Source of the DNA: Acidobacteriota bacterium
GTDB taxonomy: Bacteria > Acidobacteriota > Thermoanaerobaculia > Gp7-AA8
Direction of reading: 5' to 3'
Assembly: GCA_003223695.1 (NCBI GenBank)
Contig: QHVY01000324.1
Span: forward strand, 1-5,449
Length of the DNA stretch: 5,449 bases
In this document: one piece after another, positions 1 to 4,990 of the stretch
How positions within the stretch are numbered: the stretch's first letter is position 1
Layout: each line of letters begins with the position of its first letter
The notes under the pieces: generated by a model
The model's input: only the letters and a program-made list of their open reading frames with translations
What the model was told of the DNA's origin: nothing
Databases searched by the model: none
Translations under genes and position numbers: made by a program

Positions 1-1837
1 CGGAAAGCGTTTGGCGAAGGACGCGATCGCCGGCAAGGTGAACGGGAAAGTCGTCGATGTCTACGCGAAAGTGCCGAACGGCGCGAAGGTGGAGATCGTC
101 ACTCCAAAAACTCCGGAGGGGCTCAACACGATCCGTCACTCGACGGCGCATCTGATGGCCATGGCCGTGCAGGAGCTCTTCCCCGGAACTCAGGTGACCA
201 TCGGACCGGTCATCGAAAACGGCTTCTATTACGACTTCGGCACCGATCGCCCGTTCAGTGACGAGGACCTGCGGCGTATCGAAGAAAAAATGTCGGAGAT
301 TGCCAAGCGCGATCTTCCGATCCGCCGCGAAGAGTGGAACCGCGAGCAGGCCATCGACACCTTCGACAAGCTCGGCGAGAAGTACAAAGTCGAGATCATC
401 AAAGGCATCCCCGGCAATGAAACGCTGTCCGTCTATCGCCAGGGCGAATGGTTCGACCTCTGCCGCGGCCCTCACGTCCCGTCTACCGGAAAACTGGGCG
501 CATTCAAGTTGCTATCAGTTGCCGGCGCGTATTGGCGCGGCGACGAGCACAACGCAATGCTGCAGCGCATCTACGGCACCGCGTGGTCCGACGAAAAAGA
601 GCTTCAGGATTACCTGAAGCGAATTGAAGAAGCGAAGGCGCGCGATCATCGTAAGCTCGGAAAAGAGCTCGGGCTCGTTCACTTCTCGCCTCTGGCGCCG
701 GCGATGCCGATCTTTCTGCCAAAGGGCGCGGTGATCTACAACGAGCTCATTGACTTCGTGCGTGGTTTTTACCGCCGGGACGGCTACAGCGAGGTAGTCA
801 CTCCTCTCGTCTGGGATACGGAGCTGTTCAAGATTTCAGGTCATTACGAGAACTACAAAGAGAACATGTTCTTCACCGAGGTCGAGGAGCGTGAATACGC
901 GCTGAAGCCGATGAACTGTCCGGGTGACATTCAGATTTATGCCATGGAGAGGCGTTCCTATCGCGATCTGCCGATCCGCCTCGCGAACTTCGCGCGGCTA
1001 CATCGCTACGAACGCTCCGGGGTGACTCATGGCCTGGCGCGCGTGCGATCGTTCGCGCAGGACGACGCGCATTTGTTCGTCACTCCGGATCAGATCCACG
1101 CGGAGATCGTTCGCGAGCTGAACCTGATCAAAGAAATCTACGACGTGTTCGGTTTCACCGACGTCAAAATCAATCTTTCCACTCGTCCCGAAAAACGAAT
1201 CGGCACTGATGCGATGTGGGACGCGGCGGAGACTGCGCTGGAAGAGGCGCTGAAGAAAAAAGGCCTCCCTTACCAGATCAATCCGGGCGACGGCGCCTTC
1301 TACGGACCCAAGCTCGATTTCAACGTGACCGATGCGATCGGCCGCCCCTGGCAGCTCGGAACCGTTCAGCTCGACTACGGACAGCCTGAGCGCTTCCAGC
1401 TCACGTACATCGGCGCGGACAACGCCGAGCACCGGCCGGTCATGATCCATCGTGCAATTCTTGGGTCGCTCGAGCGGTTCATCGGCATCATCATCGAGCA
1501 TTTCGCCGGCGCATTTCCCGTGTGGCTCGCACCCGTGCAAGCGGCTGTGCTTCCGCTTTCCGAGAAATTCGTCGACTACGGCAACGAGGTCGCGCGCAAG
1601 CTGAGAGCGTCGGGGCTTCGTGTCGAAATGGATGAAAGCAACGAGAAGCTGGGCGCGAAGATCCGTCAGGCGCAATTGCAGAAGGTGCCGTACATGCTGA
1701 TCGTCGGCGAGAAGGAAGCCTCGGTTGGCGCCGTCAGTTTGCGCAAGCGAAGCGGCGGGGATCAGGGCTCGATGAGCATCGATCAATTCATCGCCGAGGC
1801 AAAGCAGCGAATCGATTCACGCGCCTTGACTTTGTAA
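1..1837 (+). CDS. thrS: Threonyl-tRNA synthetase, 5' end cut by the window
   Basis: Class II synthetase that charges tRNA-Thr in the cytoplasm. The frame is open to the left edge (first whole codon at 2). A TTG at 11 could serve as a start, but the residues before and after it (GKR-LAKDAIAGKVNGK) match the middle of the N-terminal TGS domain, so the true start probably lies about 30 codons upstream. Numbered from that TTG, the editing domain shows HSTAH (H43, H47) and CRGPH (C151, H155), the usual editing-site quartet. The catalytic core shows MNCPG (C303), QDDAH (H354) and MIHRAILGSLERF (H480), which supply the zinc ligands, with motif 2 around RLHRYERSG. The anticodon-binding domain spans about 502-600. 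One oddity is Asp at 305 in MNCPGD, where I recall His being usual. No frameshift is seen, and the gene ends with TAA 48 bases before infC. Confidence 0.97.
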   Translation, partial: GKRLAKDAIAGKVNGKVVDVYAKVPNGAKVEIVTPKTPEGLNTIRHSTAHLMAMAVQELFPGTQVTIGPVIENGFYYDFGTDRPFSDEDLRRIEEKMSEIAKRDLPIRREEWNREQAIDTFDKLGEKYKVEIIKGIPGNETLSVYRQGEWFDLCRGPHVPSTGKLGAFKLLSVAGAYWRGDEHNAMLQRIYGTAWSDEKELQDYLKRIEEAKARDHRKLGKELGLVHFSPLAPAMPIFLPKGAVIYNELIDFVRGFYRRDGYSEVVTPLVWDTELFKISGHYENYKENMFFTEVEEREYALKPMNCPGDIQIYAMERRSYRDLPIRLANFARLHRYERSGVTHGLARVRSFAQDDAHLFVTPDQIHAEIVRELNLIKEIYDVFGFTDVKINLSTRPEKRIGTDAMWDAAETALEEALKKKGLPYQINPGDGAFYGPKLDFNVTDAIGRPWQLGTVQLDYGQPERFQLTYIGADNAEHRPVMIHRAILGSLERFIGIIIEHFAGAFPVWLAPVQAAVLPLSEKFVDYGNEVARKLRASGLRVEMDESNEKLGAKIRQAQLQKVPYMLIVGEKEASVGAVSLRKRSGGDQGSMSIDQFIAEAKQRIDSRALTL

Positions 1838-1854
1838 TTCTTTGTCCGTAGCTT
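1826..1854 (+). promoter_or_regulatory. Possible sigma70-type promoter for infC
   Basis: TTGACT at 1826-1831 is a good -35 match. It is followed after 17 bases by TAGCTT at 1849-1854, a poor -10 match (3 of 6 bases). Transcription from it would start near 1861, leaving a leader of about 25 bases that holds the infC ribosome binding site. A separate infC promoter inside the end of thrS is known in E. coli. The weak -10 and the unknown sigma preference of this organism keep this speculative. Confidence 0.22.
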
Positions 1855-1871
1855 AGGGCGCTCGAAACAAC

Positions 1872-1877
1872 AGGAGG
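1872..1877 (+). promoter_or_regulatory. Ribosome binding site that fixes the infC ATT start
   Basis: A perfect AGGAGG lies 8 bases before the ATT at 1886. No ATG, GTG or TTG lies in the infC frame between the thrS stop (1835-1837) and the ATG at 1955. That ATG has no Shine-Dalgarno sequence just ahead of it, so this site decides the start. Confidence 0.88.
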
Positions 1878-1885
1878 ATTCAAGT

Positions 1886-2440
1886 ATTTACCCGCCACGT
1901 AGAGGATCGCGATTCGACCGTAAACCAGCAGAACCCCAATCCAGAATCAACGACATGATCCGGGCCGCCGAGGTCCGGTTGATCGACCACGAAGGCAAGC
2001 AGGTGGGAATCGTGCCTCTGCCGCAGGCGCAGGACCTTGCCCGGGAGAAGGACCTCGATCTCGTCGAGATCTCGCCGACGGCGAATCCGCCGGTCTGCAA
2101 GATCATGGATTACGGGAAGTACGTTTTTCAGCAAAAGAAAAAACAGAGCGAGGCGAAAAAGAAGCAGAAGGTCATCGTCGTCAAAGAGGTGCAGTTCCGG
2201 CCGCGCATCGACGAGCACGATTTCGAATTCAAGAAGAACAACATCGTGCGCTTCCTGCAGCACGGCGACAAGGTGAAGGCCTCCATCCGCTTCCGCGGCC
2301 GCGAAATGAGCCACATGGAGCTCGGCAGGGCCGTGCTCGACCGGCTGCTCACTGACATCAAGGAATATGGCGAAGCCGAGAGCGCCAATCCGGATGTGCA
2401 GGGGAACCGGATGACGATCGTGATCGCCCCGAACAAATAG
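1886..2440 (+). CDS. infC: Translation initiation factor IF-3, ATT start
   Basis: IF-3 binds the 30S subunit, prevents premature 50S joining and checks start codons and initiator tRNA. From the ATT at 1886 the product is 184 residues, a normal length. Starting at the ATG at 1955 would remove 23 residues, including the conserved RIND that opens the N-terminal domain (residues 20-23), and would lack a ribosome binding site. The N-domain runs about 20-81 with EVRLID and PPVCKIMDYGKY (68-79). A lysine-rich linker covers about 82-98. The C-domain opens with KEVQFRPRIDEHDF (100-113), contains FRGREMSHMELG (136-147) and ends in TIVIAPNK. The extra N-terminus (YPPRRGSRFDRKP) is basic and probably disordered. 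An AUU start is the hallmark of infC autoregulation: IF-3 rejects its own start codon when abundant. The control is known from E. coli; applying it here is inference. Confidence 0.96.
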   Translation: MYPPRRGSRFDRKPAEPQSRINDMIRAAEVRLIDHEGKQVGIVPLPQAQDLAREKDLDLVEISPTANPPVCKIMDYGKYVFQQKKKQSEAKKKQKVIVVKEVQFRPRIDEHDFEFKKNNIVRFLQHGDKVKASIRFRGREMSHMELGRAVLDRLLTDIKEYGEAESANPDVQGNRMTIVIAPNK

Positions 2441-2456
2441 CGGGTGGCGTTTAGCA

Positions 2457-2645
2457 CTGAAGACGCACCGCGGCGCTGCCAAGCGGTTCAAAAAGAGCGG
2501 CAGCGGAAAGCTGCAGCGCAACCACGCGTTCCATTCGCACATCCTCACCAAGAAGCGCCCAGGTCGCAAGGCGGCACTCGCTTCCGAGACCGAGGTTTCG
2601 AAGGCGAATCGGAAAACCGTCAAGAAGATGGTGCCGTACTTGTGA
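2457..2645 (+). CDS. rpmI: 50S ribosomal protein L35, no standard start codon
   Basis: Small basic protein of the large ribosomal subunit. Read from CTG at 2457, the frame gives LKTHRGAAKRFKKSGSGK, then HSHILTKKRPGRKAAL, ending KKMVPYL and TGA. This is an unmistakable L35 of 62 residues; the family usually has about 64-66 and begins M-P-K-(L/M/I)-K-T. Upstream the frame is closed by TGA at 2421-2423, and the codons between contain no ATG, GTG or TTG. CTG at 2457 is the only near-cognate start, with a weak GGGTGG (2442-2447) 9 bases ahead. A GTG at 2444, just after the infC stop, is out of frame by one base. Either translation starts at CTG, or the sequence carries a small indel or base error in the first codons. 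The L35 identity is secure; the start is not. Confidence 0.9.
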   Translation: MKTHRGAAKRFKKSGSGKLQRNHAFHSHILTKKRPGRKAALASETEVSKANRKTVKKMVPYL

Positions 2646-2650
2646 GTAAA

Positions 2651-2726
2651 AGGACTGAGGACTGAGGACTGAGGACTGAGTGGGTGGGACTCAGTCCTCA
2701 GTCCTCAGTCCTCAGTCCTGAGTCCT
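2651..2726. repeat. Palindrome built of tandem 7-bp units
   Basis: Four exact head-to-tail copies of AGGACTG (2651-2678) plus AGT form a 31-base left arm (2651-2681). It is matched perfectly by a right arm (2689-2719) made of four copies of CAGTCCT, around a 7-base loop GGGTGGG (2682-2688). A fifth, degenerate unit GAGTCCT follows at 2720-2726. In RNA this would be a 31-bp perfect hairpin. No T-run follows, so it is not a standard intrinsic terminator. The structure resembles heptamer short tandem repeats known from some cyanobacterial genomes, but I cannot assign it to a named family. It may be a genome-wide repeat or a local control element. Confidence 0.97.
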
Positions 2727-2728
2727 CA

Positions 2729-2762
2729 TCAGGAGCGCGGCGAGGTTCATTACAACTCCTGA
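2729..2762 (+). promoter_or_regulatory. Inverted repeat that could pair alternatively with the rplT binding site
   Basis: TCAGGAG (2729-2735) and CTCCTGA (2756-2762) are perfect 7-base complements around a 20-base loop. The CTCCT part (2756-2760) is also complementary to AGGAG at 2789-2793, the rplT ribosome binding site. The mRNA could therefore either free or mask that site. The complementarity is seen directly; a regulatory role is inference, since short purine-rich matches to a Shine-Dalgarno sequence arise easily by chance. Confidence 0.35.
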
Positions 2763-2787
2763 CCCGCCCGCTCACGAAAATCGAAAC

Positions 2788-2793
2788 GAGGAG
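2788..2793 (+). promoter_or_regulatory. Ribosome binding site of rplT
   Basis: GAGGAG lies 3 bases before the ATG at 2797. The spacing is shorter than the usual 5-9 bases, but the match is good and the MPRVKRG start fits L20 exactly. Confidence 0.7.
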
Positions 2794-2796
2794 CAA

Positions 2797-3174
2797 ATGC
2801 CTAGAGTTAAACGCGGTCCCAAGAGAAAAAATCGTCGCGCCAAAATCCTGAAAGCGGCCAAGGGCTACTTCGGGATGAAGTCCCGCGGCCACCGCATCGC
2901 CAAGGAGCAGGTCGCGCGCGGACTGAATTTCGCCTACGCGGCGCGTAAAGATCGCAAAGGCGACTTCCGTAAGCTGTGGATCGCGCGCATCAATGCCGCC
3001 GCGCGCGCAAACGGCATCTCGTACTCGAAGTTCATGGCCGGCCTGAAGGCCGCCGGCGCGACCGTCGATCGCAAGATCCTCGCGGATCTCGCCGTGCGCG
3101 ACAGCGCAGCGTTCACAGCGTTCGTCGAGACCGCGCGCGGCGCGCTCGACAAGCTGAAGGCCGCCGCGAAGTAA
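2797..3174 (+). CDS. rplT: 50S ribosomal protein L20
   Basis: L20 binds 23S rRNA early and is needed to assemble the large subunit. The 125-residue product begins MPRVKRG and has a long basic N-terminal arm (about 1-60) that threads into rRNA. It is followed by the family signature DFRKLWIARINAAAR (about 56-70) and a globular C-terminal half with GISYSKFMAGLK and DRKILADLAV. Most L20 proteins have about 117-120 residues; the extra few form a lysine- and alanine-rich tail ending LKAAAK. In E. coli and Bacillus, L20 represses its own operon by binding structured mRNA upstream. If this happens here, the 151-base spacer in front of it is the most likely site. The gene ends 9 bases before the pheS start, in the same frame. 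Confidence 0.97.
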   Translation: MPRVKRGPKRKNRRAKILKAAKGYFGMKSRGHRIAKEQVARGLNFAYAARKDRKGDFRKLWIARINAAARANGISYSKFMAGLKAAGATVDRKILADLAVRDSAAFTAFVETARGALDKLKAAAK

Positions 3175-3183
3175 GATGTCGTC

Positions 3184-4200
3184 GTGCTCGACGACATCGC
3201 GAAAACCGGCACTGACTTCGACCGCGATTTAGCAGCAGCGAATGATCCGGCCGCGCTGGACCAGGTTCGCGTGCGCTATTTCGGCCGAAAAGCGGGCGCC
3301 ATTCCTGCCCTTTTCGAGCGACTCAAAGAGGTCCCGAAAGAAGAGAAGAGATCCGTCGGCGATGCGCTGAACAAGTTGCGCGATCGCATCAAATCGACGC
3401 TCGACGAAAAAACCGCGCAGGTCGCCTCGCAAAAACAGGTGGGCCAGCGGCCCCTCGACGTCACCCTCCCCGCCCGCCTCCCGCCCCTCGGTCACCTGCA
3501 TCCGATCACGATCGTTCGGCGCGAGCTCGAGGAGATTTTCCTGGAGATGGGCTACTCGCTCGATCCGGGGCCCGAAGTGGAAACGGATTGGTACAACTTC
3601 GAGGCGCTCAACTTCACGCCAGATCATCCAGCGCGCGACATGCAGGACACATTCTTTCTCGATGTCGATCAGCTCCTGCTGCGCACGCACACCTCGAACG
3701 TGCAGATTCGATCGATGGAGCGTTGGAAGCCGCCGCTGCGAGTGCTGTCGTGCGGCCGTGTCTACCGGCGCGATGAGATCACGATGCGCAAATCGCCCGT
3801 CTTTCATCAGGCGGAAGGATTTCTCGTCGATCGCGGCATTCACATCGGACATCTCCGGGCCACGCTCGAGCAGTTCATCAAGCGCCTCTTCGGCGCGGAC
3901 CTGGCAATGCGAATGCGCCCGAGCTACTTCCCCTTCACCGAGCCGTCGGCGGAAGTCGACATGTCATGCGTCTTCTGCCGAGGCAAGGGGTGCAACACCT
4001 GTTCGTTCACCGGCTGGATGGAGATCCTCGGCAGCGGCATGATTCATCCGCAGGTGCTGCGCAATGTCGGAATCGATCCCGACGAGTGGAGCGGATTTGC
4101 GTTCGGCTTCGGCCTCGATCGCGCGGCGATGATCAAGTTCGACATCCCGAACATTCGCACGCTTTTTGAAAACGATCTGCGCGTGCTGCAGCAGTTTTGA
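3184..4200 (+). CDS. pheS: Phenylalanyl-tRNA synthetase alpha subunit
   Basis: Catalytic subunit of the (alpha-beta)2 class II enzyme that charges tRNA-Phe. The start is GTG at 3184, 9 bases after the L20 stop, with no clear Shine-Dalgarno sequence, so translation is probably coupled to rplT. At 338 residues the length is normal. An N-terminal coiled-coil arm covers about 1-88. The core has LRTHTS (167-172), the motif 2 region GRVYRRDEITMRKSPVFHQ (191-209), the phenylalanine-pocket pair in YFPF (F249, F251) and motif 3 GFAFGFGLDRAAM (304-316). Four cysteines (C262, C265, C270, C273) form a zinc-ribbon-like insert, as in many PheS proteins. The motif 2 loop lacks the common D-A-T-H and instead resembles the E-A-I-S-x-R type I recall from Bacteroidota. 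No pheT follows, so the beta subunit must be encoded elsewhere. Confidence 0.97.
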   Translation: MLDDIAKTGTDFDRDLAAANDPAALDQVRVRYFGRKAGAIPALFERLKEVPKEEKRSVGDALNKLRDRIKSTLDEKTAQVASQKQVGQRPLDVTLPARLPPLGHLHPITIVRRELEEIFLEMGYSLDPGPEVETDWYNFEALNFTPDHPARDMQDTFFLDVDQLLLRTHTSNVQIRSMERWKPPLRVLSCGRVYRRDEITMRKSPVFHQAEGFLVDRGIHIGHLRATLEQFIKRLFGADLAMRMRPSYFPFTEPSAEVDMSCVFCRGKGCNTCSFTGWMEILGSGMIHPQVLRNVGIDPDEWSGFAFGFGLDRAAMIKFDIPNIRTLFENDLRVLQQF

Positions 4201-4643
4201 TGAAGAAACTCGCAGTCGCGGCAACGGCATTCGGAGGCATTCTTGCCGGCGCCACGCTCGATCGCGCTTTCGTCGGAACGCCGGCGTTATATCAGCTCGG
4301 TCCGAAAGCGTGGGCGGATTACAGCCGCCACGCGGACTTGTCAATACGCGGCGCGGCGTTTTATCCAACTCTCGCTATTGGCAACACAATCCTTTCGATT
4401 GCCACGGCGGTCGCTGCGCCAAAGAACCGCCCTGCGAAAGTCGCCGCCGCGCTCGCGATCGGAGGGTTGCTGATGACCGTCAAGGCCGCACCGAACATGC
4501 TCCGTGTCCGCCACCTGGGCGATGACGAGATCGCGATCCGCGAGGCGATGCGCGGCTTCACGTTCTGGAGCGCGATTCGTGGAGCGTGTCAGATCGGCGC
4601 ATTCGCGGCGAACGTCTGGACGCTCGCCGTGAGCAAAGAATGA
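4200..4643 (+). CDS. Small four-helix membrane protein, possibly DUF1772-like
   Basis: Function unknown. The ATG at 4200 overlaps the pheS stop as TGATG, which indicates coupled translation; a TTG one codon earlier is possible but less likely. The 147-residue product has four likely membrane helices at about 3-26, 52-73, 80-98 and 122-143. The loops are short, and the longest (27-51) contains W38, Y41 and R43. An acidic stretch, GDDEIAIRE, lies at 107-115 between helices 3 and 4. No cleavable signal peptide is obvious: the first hydrophobic stretch follows MKK and is interrupted by D21-R22. The size and helix pattern resemble the DUF1772 (anthrone oxygenase-like) family, but this is a resemblance from memory, not a match. 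It ends in an ATGA overlap with the next gene. Confidence 0.82.
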   Translation: MKKLAVAATAFGGILAGATLDRAFVGTPALYQLGPKAWADYSRHADLSIRGAAFYPTLAIGNTILSIATAVAAPKNRPAKVAAALAIGGLLMTVKAAPNMLRVRHLGDDEIAIREAMRGFTFWSAIRGACQIGAFAANVWTLAVSKE

Positions 4644-4990
4644 AAGTCGCAGCGACGATTGCCATCGCGTTTGTGGCGTTCGAGCATTTCGGTTTTCTGG
4701 TGCTGGAGATGTTCTTCTGGACGAAACCGTTCGGCCGTCGCACATTCGGCCTCACTCCCGAGCTGGCCAGAGCGTCCGCGGCGCTCGCGGCGAATCAGGG
4801 GCTTTACAACGGGTTTCTCGGCGCGGGACTCGTCTGGAGTCTCTTCGCCGGCTTTCCGGTGGCAGTATTTTTTCTGAGCTGCGTGATCATCGCCGGCATC
4901 TTCGGCGCGATCACGGCGAAGCGGACAATCGTCTGGGTGCAGGCAGCGCCGGCGGCGGTGGCGCTGCTGCTTACCATCCTTTCGAAATGA
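4640..4990 (+). CDS. DUF1304 family membrane protein
   Basis: The 116-residue inner-membrane protein has four predicted helices at about 3-24, 52-70, 73-93 and 97-114. DUF1304 hallmarks are clear: EHFGFLVLEMFFW (15-27), a conserved FGLTPE (36-41), ANQGLYNGFL (51-60) and CVIIAGIFGA (81-90). The family has no established biochemical role that I know of. The start is the ATG at 4640, which overlaps the previous stop as ATGA. A longer in-frame start at 4586 would only add a charged peptide read from inside the upstream gene, so it was not chosen. Coupled translation and the same membrane topology suggest that this protein and its upstream neighbour act together. The 3' end overlaps a convergent gene by 20 bases. 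Confidence 0.92.
   Translation: MKVAATIAIAFVAFEHFGFLVLEMFFWTKPFGRRTFGLTPELARASAALAANQGLYNGFLGAGLVWSLFAGFPVAVFFLSCVIIAGIFGAITAKRTIVWVQAAPAAVALLLTILSK

Larger units (their letters stand above)
2646..2796 (+). other. rpmI-rplT spacer with two inverted repeats
   Basis: The L35 and L20 genes are usually close together, but here 151 bases separate them. I see no coding signal. The spacer holds a long heptamer palindrome (2651-2726), a smaller inverted repeat (2729-2762) and the L20 ribosome binding site (2788-2793). No convincing promoter was found in it. Confidence 0.8.

Noticed and set aside
998..1786. 262-codon open frame on the - strand inside thrS
   Set aside because: It runs opposite to a strongly conserved ThrRS gene, and its product shows only low-complexity charged sequence with no family motif.
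1842..1866. tRNA-like start (GTAGCTTAGGGCGCTCG resembles a D-arm)
   Set aside because: No acceptor stem, anticodon arm or T-arm follows; the stretch runs straight into the infC ribosome binding site.
1955..1957. ATG as infC start
   Set aside because: It lacks a ribosome binding site and would cut off the conserved RIND segment of the IF-3 N-domain.
1880..2623. 247-codon open frame on the - strand across infC and rpmI
   Set aside because: It is antisense to two certain genes; its leucine- and phenylalanine-rich stretch is the complement of the IF-3 lysine linker.
2444..2665. Open frame of 73 codons from GTG at 2444
   Set aside because: It lies one base out of frame with the clear L35 reading frame, and its product resembles nothing, so it is a shadow.
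2651..2726. CRISPR array
   Set aside because: The 7-bp units are directly abutting, with no spacers, and reverse orientation in the middle.
2651..2730. Intrinsic transcription terminator after rpmI
   Set aside because: The hairpin is long and perfect but is followed by mixed sequence with no T-run, and rplT and pheS continue downstream.
3176..3178. ATG just after the rplT stop as pheS start
   Set aside because: It is out of frame with PheS; GTG at 3184 is the first in-frame start.
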